From Isoetes taiwanensis (Eukaryota > Streptophyta > Lycopodiopsida > Isoetales > Isoetaceae), in contig JAJEKV010000066.1 in the NCBI GenBank assembly GCA_021234155.1, positions 246,001 to 310,000 of the forward strand: a stretch of DNA of 64,000 nucleotides, in the 5' to 3' direction. The notes below the pieces were generated by a model that was not told the DNA's origin, made no database searches, and saw only the letters and a list, made by a program, of their open reading frames with translations. Made by a program: the position numbers and the translations under genes. Each line of letters opens with the position of its first letter. Within the stretch, counting starts at the first letter, position 1. This document shows, piece by piece, positions 23,585 to 36,060 of this stretch.

Positions 23585-24310
23585 ATGGCTCGCACCAAGT
23601 GCACCGCAAAGAAATACAGGAGCCCCAGGCAGAGACCTAGTATGGCGGACATAGCGGCGGGAATCGGCAAGAAGATCCCAGAAGGCCCGAGAGGGAGGAT
23701 GAAGAGCGCGACGACTCGTCTAGCTCCATGGACGAGACATTCCACACCTCTCATGAGCAGGTGCCTAGCAGCTCGTCAAAAGACTCGCAGCCAATGGGCA
23801 AGTCAGGAGACCATGGTGCGCTCTCCAGTAGCTAGCAGGAGCAGCAAGAGGAAGAGGAGCGCCAGCAAGAAAAATTCGGCTCCAGTAAGAAGAAGGGGAA
23901 GGAGAAGGTGGCAGAGTGGCCGGAGGATAGGGGAGCACGAAAGAAGAGGGAGATAGAGAAGGGAGAAGAGGTCTAAGAAGGACCAAGACAGACCTAGGGG
24001 GACAGTGCATATAGAAGAACCTCGTCAGGAGCCAACCGAGGAGGAGGAGGACGAGGAGATAGAAGAAGAAGGCAGCAGTGAAGAGGAGGAGGAGCATGAA
24101 GGGGATGTCGCGGAGACGACCAATCCCCACGCCCGACCACCTTACCCTAAGTGGCCCAAGCCACCTAAGGTGGTGAAGAAGCAGGTCGGCGAACGCGAAG
24201 TTCATGCTGAAGCATGACCGCGAGTTCGAGAGAAATAAGAAAGCATATCAGGAGTACCTTAGAAGGTGGAAAAGGTACAATGACTGGTATTTCAAGCAGA
24301 ACATGCAGAA
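23585..24310 (+). pseudogene. Transposon-like protein with histone-H3-like N terminus, broken
   Basis: The reading frame opens MARTKCTAKKYRSPRQR, close to the histone H3 tail start MARTKQTARK, but nothing of the histone fold follows. A basic Arg/Lys/Ser-rich part runs to a TAG at 23954-23956. The same frame then continues through EPTEEEEDEEIEEEGSSEEE and PPYPKWPKPPKVVKKQ to a stop at 24215. A shifted frame then gives KHDREFERNKKAYQEYLRRW and KRYNDWYFKQNMQ. Basic, acidic and aromatic-helical blocks in this order suggest a decayed gag-like or accessory transposon protein. One stop and one frameshift separate the pieces. Confidence 0.45.
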
Positions 24311-26176
24311 ACAACATTTATGACTGTCAGATGTTACAAAGCTGCCATGCTTATGACCACAAAATAAGAACAAGAGAAATAAATATATATAAAGAGTGAA
24401 GGAAACATGTGCCAAACGAGGCTCTTCAAACTTAAGATAAAACCTGAATACATCTAAAGAGGCTCTGGTCTAATATAGCATAGACTGCAAATCTAATCCC
24501 TACATCTAGCTAAATCTAAGCCCTACACTTATGCTAACCTAAACATGCCCAGTGTAGTCTGCCACTACTGACATCTAGCATGTGCACAATGTTAACCACT
24601 AGGTGTTTAACAAGCAGGGCAAGAAAGTTTCTTTCAACCGGATAAGTCTGCCACACGGTCACACCTAGTGGAGCCACGTGGCATGACATGGCAACCCTAA
24701 TATATTTACGGCCTAACCCTAACCCTAGGCCACTTTTGGCTCCTACTGTCTTGGAACTCTGTTACGCCCGAAACTCCATTTCGAGAACCGCCTGTTGCAG
24801 TATAGGACAGATCAACAGCCCCAAGATCCTTTTCACGTCAGAAGAAGTGGGAGCTACCCTAAATCGCTTGCAATCCATGGAGACACCAGGAGCAGGTGGA
24901 AGTCCCTCCGGAGCAGGTATTTGGAGTAGTTTCCTAGGTAGATCATCTGGAAGTTAGACTCCAGATGAGCCAATATCTCGTATTTGTAGTAGAGCCCTCC
25001 TAGAACCCTCAGTTCGGATCTTGCATCCTAATCAATGAATCCTAACTGTAAGTTAGATGCATGTGATTAGGATGAGATATTATTCTCATTTAATATCATG
25101 TTATGTACTGGTTTTATGGAGATATGATATTGGTTGATCAGGTTTGATCCTCTTCTATTGGGAAGGGGGGTAGAGACCTAGTAGCTTTGTTTAGATGATG
25201 CTTCTAGTTTAGACCCCTTAGTTCCTATTGTATGCGGCCTGTGCATAGAGCCCACCAGGCTATGGAGGCTATGGAGTGACTGAGCACCACATAACGGAGT
25301 CAGTGGCAAGATAGAGGAAGTCCCTACTGAACGCGACTACTAAGATTTAGAGCGAGCTAGGCTTATAGCCGGTCACTTCGAGACGACACTTCCTGGGTCG
25401 ATGGTGTTGCCTGTACCCACAGGAATTGCAGGTGTTGGCCTAGCTCTTGTTTTGGGAAGTTCAGTCGGGTAAGGACGTGTGCCGTCATGATCCTCTAGCC
25501 GCCTATTGAGCCATTGTCTTCCAGGAAGGGGGAAAATACATGCATGTGAGACATGCATACTCGCCCATTCTAGAATCCTGATCCGATGGCACAGATTGAT
25601 GGCATTCTCAACGGTAGGTGGAGTTGATTTAGAGCATGAGGCAATTCTCAACGGGGGATGAACCCGAAGAAAGAACAACACAGATATTTCTCCAGAGGCT
25701 CTTAGATATCATAAAATACACATAATCTCTATATCCAAAAACTATCACATTAGTTCAAAGAAACACATAGACTGGGAAGGTCTCAAATGTTGAAAAATAG
25801 GAGGTTAGGCTCTGTAATATCTAGTTGAAATCCTTGTTTTTCGGTTCAAATTTTTGCTTGCTGGCAAAAAATTTGGTAGGAATTTTTGGGTTTCTAAGCA
25901 AAATCTATTAAATACTCACTAGCTTATTTATATGCAAAATCTAGTGGAGGGATTTTGAAGCTTGGGAAGGCCCGTGCCACATGACCTTTGCAAATGCAAG
26001 AAGGTGACATCATGAGGGTGATTGAGAAAACTAGAAAAGGACAGGTAAACGGATTAAAACCATGTTAAATCCCGAAAATTTCATCCGCAAAAATCCGTGT
26101 GATTATTTTCATTAGTGGTTTTAATAGGACATTATCTAGAATACCACACACTATGGTGAATGGCTGATGCACATTA
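24311..26176. other. Possible LTR-like or satellite DNA, no recognised gene
   Basis: More GC-balanced than its neighbours, with anonymous ORFs at 24688-24957 (+) and 25373-25681 (-). It includes CCTAACCCTAACCCTAGG (near 24712), too short to be telomeric. It may hold a 3' LTR of the gypsy fragment to its right, but no matching LTR pair was found. Confidence 0.35.
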
Positions 26177-26300
26177 TTTTCCACCCACTGCGTGATGCTA
26201 TCTATATTTTTCCACCCATTGGGTGATGCTAGATGATTTCCACCTGTTGGTGATGCTATTTTTCTTTTTCCACCTCTCGGTGATGTTTTCTATTTCTATA
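26177..26300. repeat. Tandem repeat, four units of about 28-30 bp
   Basis: Units built on TTTTCCACC-TTGGGTGATG occur four times at 26177-26300. They lie where the integrase catalytic core should continue, so the repeat marks the breakpoint of the gypsy fragment. Confidence 0.65.
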
Positions 26301-26329
26301 TACGTTTGTTTACGGTTCCTAATGTCTAA

Positions 26330-27240
26330 TGGGTGTTTTTGCTTTATGACCACAACCATCAAAGCATCTTTCCCTCTTACTGTCCTCGGGAGCCCTGTTA
26401 TGAAGTCCATGCTGATGACCTCCCACTTAGCGTTCGGCACCGCTAAAGGTTCCAAGGCTCCTGGAATTCGAAGTTGCTCTGCCTTCGTTTGCTGACACAG
26501 CTGGCACTCTTTGATGTAGCGAGCTATCTGCTTCTTCATCCCTGGCCAATAATAGCTGTTGCGCACTTTGAAATATGTCTTCATAAATCCTATGTGGCCA
26601 GCTATTGAGTTGTTGTGGGTGTCGTGGAACTTCCTGACCCCTGATGATTCAGGCACACACAACTTGTCTTTATGGTACAACAGGTTGCCTTTCTTCTTAT
26701 AATGTTTGAAGGCTTTCCGTTCCTTATCTGTTCTAGCCTCCCTAGAGAGGCTTGCCCATACTTCCTTGAAATCACTATCCAATGGCAATGTCTCCTCAAT
26801 TTTCTTACCAAACTCACTCAAAAGAGTTGATATAGCATTACAATGCATTCTCGTCCCGAATGGTCTCCTGGAGAGGGCATCTGCAACCACATTAAGCTTG
26901 CCGAGCTTATACACTATGTCAAAATCATACTCCTCAAGGAATTCCATCCACCTCCTTTGCCTTAAAGTGAGGAGTGGTTGGGTGAAAATATATTGAAGGC
27001 TCTGGTGATCAGTATCTAACTGAAACTTCCTCCCCAGCAAATAATGCCTCCAAATCCTTAGTGCCCTGACAATGGCTAACAACTCCTGATCATGGGTCGG
27101 GTAGCGCGTCTCGGCGTCATTCATCTTTCGGGAATCATAGGCTACTACTCGCTCTTCCTGCATGAGCACTGCACCTGTGGCTATCTTACTTGCGTCTGTC
27201 GCCACAAGCAGGGTAGCCCTTAAGCTCGAAATATCGCCAA
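26330..27240 (-). pseudogene. Ty3/gypsy pol fragment: RNase H and N-terminal integrase
   Basis: Part of a plant Ty3/gypsy polyprotein. The RNase H block starts LLVATDASKIATGAVL near 27220 and includes YDSRKMNDAETRYPTHDQEL and DTDHQSLQYIF, ending at ADALSRRPF. The integrase HHCC zinc domain follows (HDTHNNSIAGHIG, then CQLCQQ), with MDFITGLPRTVRGKDALMVV as the start of the catalytic core. The frame then enters the tandem repeat and no downstream DDE residues remain. Reverse transcriptase is missing upstream of 27240. It is truncated on both sides, so inactive. Confidence 0.85.
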
Positions 27241-27549
27241 AAGGCTATTTTTTTGGACATTTGCAATTTTTTTCACTACTGTTGAGTAGGATCAATTGGG
27301 ACTGGTGCCAATAAAATATCGCCACCTTGTCTAAGAAATTTTCTCCCTCCACTCATAAGTTAGCCTACGTCACTAAATGATGGATTCTTGGATTTGCCCC
27401 CACGTGAATTTTATTCTTGGTAATTATTCTAAAATTGCCTCTTAACCCCCCAAAAATTATGTAAAATTAATACGAATTCGATTCTTGGTGAGTTTTTTGA
27501 ATCTCCAGGAAAAAAAAAGGGGAAAAACCATCATTCAATTAAATTGGAA

Positions 27550-29965
27550 TTATGTCTTAATTTTGGGACAAATTTCATATTGCATGTTTTTAGTAGCATA
27601 TTCAAATTCACACATTTCACCTCAAAATCTTCCTGACATCCTGAGGTATTGTAATTCTCGCATTTCTAGCTGGAATAGTGTTTGGAGTCCATGAGTACAA
27701 AACACTTTCATAGTCTAGCCAAAGATCAGGATCACTCGGATTTCTCCTCCATCTCTTTGTCCAACAATCTAAGTACCTTTCTTTATCCGATACGTTGGTC
27801 AACTGATGCACTGGACCCGCACATGGTTGAAGTTAATATTACCTTCTTCTTTGCAAATATCAGAGATAGTGAACCCCAACCACACTGGATATGTATCTAA
27901 ATCTGCTGGCTTTACTACCACAAATTGGTGGCATTCCAAGTCAGTGGAAGGTTCATAAGCATCCATGCCTAGAAACTTTGGCCTATTGTTCTTAGGACCA
28001 ACATAGTGTTTGTCAGAAGGAGGAGGAGCATATTGCTTGCGAATGCTACTTACAGTGTCATCAACATCCTCAAAGACCGCTAAGGTCTTCCACCTAGTTT
28101 TAGGCAACCACCCTTCTTTCAATTCATCCGAGGATGTGTCTATCTCCCCAACGGGTTAATCACCTTCTTCCAATAAGCCACCAAGGCACGGTTGGTGTCA
28201 TCCGGATTGGTTTGCCAATGCTTTATATAGTCTGGATTCCTTCCTTAGTCAATCCCAATTGCTTCACTTCTTCAAAGTGGGTTTTAGAGCTTTTGGTTGA
28301 CCTGGAGGTATCATAGGCTTGCCATTCTCATCTCGCCATATTTCCTCCCCTCCTCTCCCTCCTCCTCTCCGAAGGTCTCATTTTCCATTGGAAGATTGGA
28401 ATCCCATCTCTCACCCAAAAGTGAACTACGCAGAGGCCCTGGAATGACCTTCAAGGTCCAATGTATAACCATCCACAAAGCTCATCCAATCGGGCACTTC
28501 TTCTATGAGAGAAGCTATAGGGTTTGGAGTAGTGCATTCATGCAAGATTTCCATTAGCCTAGGAAAGTTGGTGATTGTCTGCCGCTTCAAAGATACAACT
28601 ATATTTGCCAAATAATGCATCCACATCCTCATGGGTATGCCCGGGCATAAGAAACCCTAAATTAACTCTTTCAAATATCCCCACAATTTGTTAAGTAGGA
28701 TAGGAAAGAAAACATCCACTGTTCTTATTTTGGCCAAGACAATTATCAAGTTGCAAGAGGAACCTTTTGGGTAGATCTTGAGCTCTAGCACGTGAAGTTG
28801 AAGCTCCAACATGTTCATTAGACCCATGCTTCCTAAACCTTGCCTTCTTTGAACTTTTCAATATTGTTAGGGTTTCCATCTAACAATGATCTATGTAGTG
28901 CCCGGCTAGGTCAGAGGGTCATGGAGGTGACCATTGTATCCATTTTCATAGTTTCTCAAACACCTCATGATACTCCCAATATGAAAATCTGGACCATCAC
29001 TCCACAACTCCAAACTAAAATGGCCATAGTAGGTTTGAGTCCGCCCATGCAAGATTGCCCCATCATTGAGATCCGTAAAGGGTATGATCTTCCACATGAC
29101 TTTGGTATGTACTTGAATTGTGGAAGACAAGTCTTTTGCTGGTCCATCTTGTCATGTATAATACATAAATAGTTATTAGGTTCCAATGCGATATAAAGTC
29201 CTCCACATCCAATAACATGATCTACATGATAGTTGGTCAGTCATATGGTCCTTCATATGCTCCCCTTATCCTAGCCCTTTGACTAGGTTGCACGCCTTAT
29301 CAAGAGTCTCCTTCAACTTAGCACATAAATTGCACTTTGCAAAGTTGTTTGAAGTTGCTATGATGACATGATTGAAATGCTTCTTCCATAGCCTACTAAA
29401 GCTAGGTTGGGATATTGGAAGAATTCCCAATTCTCGAAGTAGGGAATTCACTTCTTCCAAAATACTCTTTTGAGTACAATGTGATGGTAACCTTTTCTCA
29501 ACAACTGCTCTTCCCTTTTCATCCCTTCTGCTTTTGTGTGGCATAGACTCTGCATTGAAATCAATATATTTTTCAAATATCTCCCTGGCAGCCAAGATCC
29601 TAGCTGTTGGTCTCAACAAACCATTATTTCCATGTAAAGCAATCCTGTTCCCCTCTGCCTGTTTTTTTTGCCAATTATGCCATGAAGAACTTGGAATTGC
29701 ATGGATATTCTACCACGCTTTTGGACATATCCATTTGCCTAGTAAAGGGTATCTTTTTCTGTTTGGGTTTCTTTCATCCTGAAGTGCATGCTCGAAGATT
29801 GTGTACATGTAGGTCCTCCTCTCATCAACAGTATACTCTTGAAAAGTGGCTCTTGCTTCCACCAATTGTTCTATTGTAAAGAATTGCATACAACCACTCC
29901 AACAACACTCTGAGCCCCTAACCTTTGCCATTGTCTCACGTTTGGTGTCACTAATCAACTTGGCT
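27550..29965 (-). mobile_element. Copy A of an unclassified DDE-like element (HDKMD / LDNC / GHTHED protein)
   Basis: A decayed gene reads right to left. The N terminus (ATG near 29941) has CCWSGC and WICPKAW, then HGNNGLLRPTARILA, MPHKSRRDEKGRAVVEKRLP, SFSRLWKKHF and CNLCAKLKETLDKA. Next come HDKMD (near 29145), YGHFSLELWSDGPDF (near 29000), LQLDNCLGQNKN (28719-28760) and PGHTHEDVDALFGKY (28597-28660), followed by EVPDWMSFVDGY. The C-terminal part has KPADLDTYPVWLGF and WWCPMHQ. From memory this architecture is that of an uncharacterised plant and algal repeat-encoded family (DUF7869-like). The D, DN and ED blocks suggest an RNase H-fold transposase core, which is inference. TAG after PKAW and several frameshifts make it inactive. 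The 3' end lacks about 145 bp present in copy B. Confidence 0.65.
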
Positions 29966-30825
29966 CTTTTGCTTCTCTAAACTACAATAGCATTAACTTC
30001 ATGTCTATAAAAGTTCCTTTTTACTCCAAGATCTCCATTTGGCCACATACTCTATAATGCTTGCTCAACTACAAATGCACTCAATCGCACATATATGTCT
30101 AGAAGATCATCAAGTACTCCAAAAAGAAGCCCACTATATGATGATTAAACCATCCAGCATGACTCTGTGTTTGAGACTTAGCAAAGCCTTCCTAGGTATT
30201 CTCCATCATCCTTATTTTGTATCGATTGATATTAGATAGGAGTTTGCAACAAGCCTTCCACTTCCATTAGATTCCCGGACCCAAATGTTCAACCTGATGA
30301 TTGTTGTACCACTTGTTGTTGGATGATGCATAATTAATACTCCTTTCTCTATCATCTCTGCTATTTTTTTTCCTCCTTCTCATTCCAATCTAGTCAAGCC
30401 TCTGTTGGAATTACTAATGACATGGATACACGTTCTTTCACATACCATCTCTATTTCATGCACCTTCCTACAAAAGATAAATAGATAAGTACTTGCATAC
30501 TCCTGTCTATAAGCTTGCTAACAAGTACCAACTTCCTGCGAGGCTTCACAGATCTTTCAAGTATATCAGCTTTTGCCTCATTTCTAATACCCAGAACAAA
30601 ATCAGGATATGCACACTATAACATCATTGACAAAAATGCCAGCCTTATGGACATTGACAGAAAGCCATGTAAAAACAAAAAATATGATGATGGTCTGAGG
30701 AAATCACGATAATAGTATAGCTGAAAGGTTGATATGTATTGTATTTTGTCCAGAATGGGAGCTTGATAATGGCAAGTGCTAACCTTCTTTAGTAGAAGAT
30801 ATTGATTCAAATATCCAAAAGGAGA
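29966..30825. other. Intergenic between copy A and the TNP1-like exon
   Basis: No recognised coding sequence; ORFs of about 65 codons are not family-like. It may be the 5' part of element A, but copy B starts inside the coding region, so this cannot be compared. Confidence 0.35.
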
Positions 30826-31322
30826 TTATACAGCGGATACTTCTCCCCTTTTGCCTAGGTTTAGAGTTCCAACTGCCAATGGATCAATATCAAGACAATC
30901 ATTGTCCCCAACAACCTCAGGCTCTGGAAAAATATAATCCTCCACAAATTGAACACTACTTATAGGCCATGCCATGATGCAAAGAACCTCCAATTGCTTG
31001 ACACAACCAAAACATTCCTTGTCACCCAAACCTTTACCTTTCCAGTTGTCTTTCAACATCGAAATTGCAATACCAATATTGTCTTCCCCTAGCCTTTCAT
31101 CATTAACAGCTTGACTAGGATCTGCTAGCACAATGACTCCTTGGCCTACTATTTCCTTGTTGCACTTGTGCATGATTCTCACCTTCTTGTTCCTCCATTG
31201 CACCCTACTATAGAGGACTAATTGTTTTTCTTCAACATTCTTGCTAGGAGTTGGTTTTTCATTGATATTGCTCTTTTCAATATGTTGCACACCATCTTGA
31301 GTTGGAGAGGCACCATTGACCT
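30826..31322 (-). pseudogene. TNP1-like (CACTA accessory) exon
   Basis: The exon opens after a CCTAG acceptor at 31323 and runs to a stop at 30826. It has QLVLYSRVQWRNKKVRIMHK and then GVIVLADPSQAVNDERLG, followed after about 50 residues by MAWPISSVQF. The order G-x-I-x-x-x-DP ... LG ... AWP is that of the C-terminal domain found in plant En/Spm TNP1-type proteins. The flanking minus-strand sequence (31420-31760) has short ORFs that may be other exons, but none is recognised. Confidence 0.5.
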
Positions 31323-31819
31323 AGGCAAATTGCACCCTTTTTAGTCAATGAGTAGGAAAAAGTTATTACACCATAAGATAAAAAAAAGTACGTACATTTA
31401 TGGAATATGTAGAGGTAAATCAAATTTTTTTAAAAGCAAGAAATTCCTTGGAAATTAGTTGCAAAAAGTTCATTGCTAGACGAAGACTTAGTTCGCATTT
31501 GTTTAGAATTTGAAAGAGAGCGCAACCGGGGAGGGGGAAGAGAGCTGCATTTTTGCCCATGTTGTCTTGAAGCAGAACAATCTTTGCAGATACGTATTTC
31601 CTTTGATTCTCCATCTAACAAGCCATTGTTCCCTTGGGCCCAATTCTATCCTCTATTAGCTTATTCCAATGCTTTCTCTTTCCTCAAAGGGCTTTTTAGC
31701 GCATATGAGATGCGAACATCTTTACACTTTGGCACATACTTTTGCTGCAACTAGCTATTGGTGGATCGATAACCAAAACGATGCAGCCATACTTAAAACA
31801 TCTCACCGTTCACATCTGT

Positions 31820-32480
31820 CTTCATGAACGTATCCTTGTATCATGAGCTCTCACGGTGAGTAAGTCCGGCGGATCTTTCTTAGCATTATGTGTAATCTCC
31901 AAGAGCAATTTGCAGTTGGTATCGTCCTCCTCCTCACAAGAGATTAGGATCCCTTGTTTGGTCATCTTGTCTGCTTCCTTTTTCCTCGAGAAGAGAGTTA
32001 AGTCGAGCTTGCCATTTGTCTTGGCAAGGTCAACGTACCACTCGGCACCCTCGTCCATTTCCTCTTCAGGGCACGCAGGGTTAATGGTTGCTATAAGAAT
32101 CGACCCTTCATCATCTAAGGTGAGATCATATTCTTCATACTAGCAGACCTTCCGCTCAACGCACTCGGCATTGCCTAATGCACTTATAATCCAAAGATAG
32201 CATGTAGTCGGCAATCCGGGCTTTTGAACGATCTCCGCAAACATGTGTCATAGGGTAACTCTAGCCTTCTGGATACAACCGTGCAGTCGAACTATTGTTC
32301 CATACCTTCTAGCATGCTCGGTCGCACAATGTCTAGCTTGTTACGAGCCATCGCGACGAGGCAAGTCTGGAACCGGTACTTGGGGGAGGGTTTTTTGTTC
32401 TCCTCCTCTTCAAACCCTAGAGAAAACCCTGCAAGCAAGCTCTCGGCCACTTCAGAGGCAGGGAGGGCTGCCAAAACCTA
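31820..32480 (-). pseudogene. Unrecognised protein remnant with one internal TAG
   Basis: On the minus strand EIVQKPGLPTTCYLWIISAL and GNAECVERKVC run into a TAG, then YEEYDLTLDDEGSILIATIN, EEEMDEGAEWYVDLAKTNGK and KLLLEITHNAKKDPPDLLTV to a stop at 31822. Another frame upstream (from 32474) contains ARNKLDIVRPSMLEGMEQ. It is acidic, appears cytosolic, and has no motif I can name. The upstream part lies within the three-fold repeat, so this may be a gene whose 5' region was multiplied. Confidence 0.4.
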
Positions 32481-33772
32481 AACCCTACATATTTTGTAGG
32501 ATTTAAGTATCGGGGCACCAAAACCACTCCATCTGCTAATCCCACCATTCAAACGGTAGCTCATCTCCCAAGGAACGTCTTCGAAAAGAAAAAATGGCCA
32601 TCCACCAAATGGATGTGCCAAACCCCAAATTTCCCCCCTTTTCGACGTAGGGGCACGAGGGGGAATTGAAGTGTTCCCCTAGTTCGCCACTCTAGCGATC
32701 TCGGAATGTGGTTTTGAGTTTGTGCATGAGTCCGTAGCATCCAGTTTACTTTAGGGACCAACTATTATGATCGACGGAGCCAAAAATCTTCTCAAGAAAA
32801 AACATCAACTCAAACAACTCAAGCCAATATAGAATATTCTGGAATATTCTAGATACACACGGGTTCGACTCGTTCTAGCCGACCTTTCGCTCAACACACT
32901 CGGCCTTGCCTAGTGCACTTAGAATCTAAAGATACCATATAGTCAGCAATCCGGGCTTTTGACCCATCGCGACGGGGCAAGTATGGAACCCGTGCCTGGG
33001 GGGTGTTTTTTGTTCTCCTTCTCTTCGAACTCTAGAGGAAACCCTGCAAGCAAGCTCTCGACCAATTCAGAGCCAAGGAGGGCTGACAAAACCTAAACCC
33101 TACATATTTCGTAGGGTTTAAGTATCGAAGCACCAAAACCGCTCCATTTGCTAATCCCACCGTTCAAAGGGTAGCTCATCTACCAGGAACGGCTCCGAAA
33201 AGAAAAAATGGCCATCCACCGCACGGATGTACCAAACCCCAAATTCCTCCCTTTTCGACGTAGGGGCACGAGGGGGAAATGAAGTGTTCCCCCAGTTCCC
33301 CACTCTAGCGATCACGGAATGTGGTTTTGAGTTCGCGCATGAGTCCGTAGCATCCAATTTACTTTAGGGACCAACTATTATGACCGATGGAGCCAAACTA
33401 GACTCGTTGTGGGCAACTAGCCGACCTTTCTCTCAACGCACTCGGCCTTGCCTAGTGCACTTATAATCTAAAGATATCATATATTCAGCAATTCGGGCTT
33501 TTGAGCGGCAAGTATGGAACCGGTACCGAGGGTGTTTTTGTTCTCCTCCTCTTTGAACTCTAGAGGAAACTCTGCAAGCAAGCTCTCGACCACTTCAGAG
33601 GCAGGGAGGGCTGCCAAAACCTAAACCCTACATATTTCGTAGGGTTTAAGTATCGGGGCACCAAAACCGCTCCATCTGCTAATCCCACCGTTCAAAGGGT
33701 AGCTCATTTACCAAGAAACGTCTCCAAAAAGAAAAAATGGCCATCCACCGCACGGATGTGCCAAACTTCAAA
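32141..33772. repeat. Three direct copies of a ~350-630 bp unit
   Basis: Units start near 32141, 32876 and 33419. Each has CTCAACGCACTCGGC-TTGCC or variant, CAAGCAAGCTCTCG, CAAAACCTAAACCCTACATA, GCACCAAAACC-CTCCAT and GAAAAAATGGCCATCCACC. Unit 1 carries about 100 extra bases (32232-32340) inside coding sequence. Unit 3 stops abruptly near 33772. Confidence 0.75.
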
Positions 33773-34239
33773 CGTCGGAATCACAGAGGTGAGAGGTCGG
33801 AATTACAGATTGTAGCCGTTTAAGCAGGTAAGAACCAGATTAGATTTAGATTTAGAACCAGTTCTGAAACCAAGTACCCCCTATATAAAGAAGTAGATCT
33901 TTGCGAGTCAGATGGTCCTCGAATCTTAGCACATCTATGATGACCAGGAAGAAGAGTGGCTTTATTCTGAAAATGAGCGCTTTATGCTACAGGTGGATGA
34001 GGAGAGGTTTTTGCGAGACTTGGTGAAATTGTTTCTGAGTTTGTTGGCAAAAGAAAACATCATAGGCATAGATTGAAAAAGAAACAACACCGCTCAAAGC
34101 CACTGATTTGAGTCAACTAGTGCTTCTTGTCCCTTTGGCTTCTTGCTTGAACATAATATCTCCCTTTCATTTTTGTAAATGATGCTGTGGGGATACTAAC
34201 TGTATGGTTTGTTATGTTTTGGCAGATACATATTATCAT
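33773..34239. other. Intergenic, no gene seen
   Basis: Contains a short TAGATTTAGATTTAG run (33841) and a possible TATA box (CTATATAAAG, 33882), but no recognised gene starts after it. Confidence 0.35.
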
Positions 34240-36060
34240 CTTCTTATAGACGGGAAATATCTGCTGTGGAAGCAGTGATGCCATTTTTGTCCTACAACAT
34301 GATAACCCACCTATTCCTCTCAAGTGGGCATCTGAGGTTAAAGTGTTATATGATATTATAATGTTAACAAAATCTCAACTATCTGCAACTAACTGGCTGC
34401 AGTTATGTGACAGAGAGAGAAGAGAGGCACTTCCTTTATATCCTCATAGGCATATTATAGCAGGACTTGCGTCAGTTATTGGGGGGCTTGTTGCACCATA
34501 TGAAAGGGCCACTCATGTACATCAGAGACCTCTAGTCAACTGGCTGTGGGCATGCAGTCATCATCCCTTCGATCCATTTTCGAACACTTTAGGCATTAGC
34601 CAACTATTCTTTGGACACCTGACCGGTGATTTTCCGGCTATTGCAATTTTTCCATCTTGAGGGTGAGCATCTGTCTTTCAAAATTAGGAAAACATTGACA
34701 AACAAGAGCATAAATGTTTCAGTAACCATTCTTTTATATGGAAGTGGAATCCTTTATTCTAGCTGAAACTGGTTGCTGATCCACCTTCCGCTTCCACTTC
34801 CCCTTGTACTTGGTGGGAATGCTGGGTATTGTTTATGCTCATCTTGTTTGCTTGCAATGTGAATGTGTTCGAAATTTGCTCAACAAATATTTGTCTATCT
34901 TTATGGTCCTCTCTTACGCAAATGCATGGTTATGAAAGCTTTACGTGTTTATTCTCTAATTGATGTGGCTGAGCTAGACATCTCAATTGGAATCGGTTGG
35001 ACAAGCACTAAGTTGAATTGCCAATTTGGGCGACCGGGGCTTCATTCTTGCAGGCCTTTGGTGGTAGGAGCTCCTAGCCCCCTTAATCTCTGACAGAGAC
35101 ATCCACGTTTCTGTAAAAGATTGGGCCTGGATTGTATATTTTTAGTTGCATCATCTCATGCTTGCATCTTATTATTTACTAACTTTTCATATATTTGTTT
35201 TCTGTGAACTCAATATATGCACAAGTAGATGAGGCCTTGCATACTATAAGAGAGTCTACTTCGGTCGACATTTATGCTTGTTGATATGTTTAGACATGAA
35301 TATCTTTTTTATACTAATTGTTTTTGTGATTCTAGGACTAGATACAAATTTAATCTATCCAAGGCATTTTATAATTTGCAATCCGGTGATATGACATCTG
35401 GGCTATTCAATCCTTCACAAATCGGTATTTGAGGACAACACTTGGAGAAGGCGTGAAGGTCAAAAGCCAAAGTCATGTACGAACTTTGGCTTGACAAGTT
35501 TTACAAGAAAACCACTAATCTTCTAGAACCAATTCCTCATGAATTAGGACAACAGCTGGAGCCTTATCTGAATGTAATTTATTGTCTTCAAGAGGACATT
35601 CATGATTTTGCCTTCCTTTTTCCCGTGTTTTCCAACATCCAACCAGCAATGTTGATGAAAACTTGCCATCCTGCTCTAATGCTGAAGTGTTTTGAAGGTT
35701 CCATATGCTGTATCAGTTAGTTTCCAGTCTACTGATACGAATCGACAATACTTTTGCTTCCTCTCTGGGGCGATTCCTCTCGTCTTCCTTTTTGTCATCA
35801 TCTCTCCAACTTTGCAGGTAGATATATACAAATGTTTATCTCAATTCGGAGGCATTTTTTCTTTCTGGTAGCTTAACTGCGTGTTCATTTGATTGTAAAG
35901 AATCTGCAGAAGATAGAGAAATATGTTCCCCAAGCAACAGGGTATTGCTGTTGGCAATAAATTTGGACCTAATGTTCATCCAAAAAATTGACAAATCATG
36001 TTTATTTACCTTTTTCAGATGGGAAAGAGGTGCAAGCCAGATATTCCTGATATTATTGTA
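34240..36060 (+). pseudogene. Unrecognised multi-piece coding remnant
   Basis: Protein-like stretches occur in order on the plus strand. 34343-34660 has CDRERREALPLYPHRHIIAG, LVAPYERATHVHQRPLVNWL and HHPFDPFSNTLGISQLFFGH. 34863-35093 has GIGWTSTKLNCQF. 35330-35720 has KAFYNLQSGDMTSGLFNPSQ and YELWLDKFYKKTTNLLEPIP. Their hydrophobicity pattern and codon use look coding. I do not recognise a family, and splice junctions between the pieces are not clear. They may be exons of one host gene or pieces of different transposons. Confidence 0.35.

Noticed and set aside
23585-23640. True histone H3 gene
   Set aside because: Similarity stops after about ten residues; no histone fold.
24711-24729. Telomere-like CCTAACCCTAACCCTAG
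   Set aside because: Only two and a half units, no array; not a telomere.
31473-32506. Overlapping plus-strand ORFs
   Set aside because: Shadows of the minus-strand coding remnant and the three-fold repeat.
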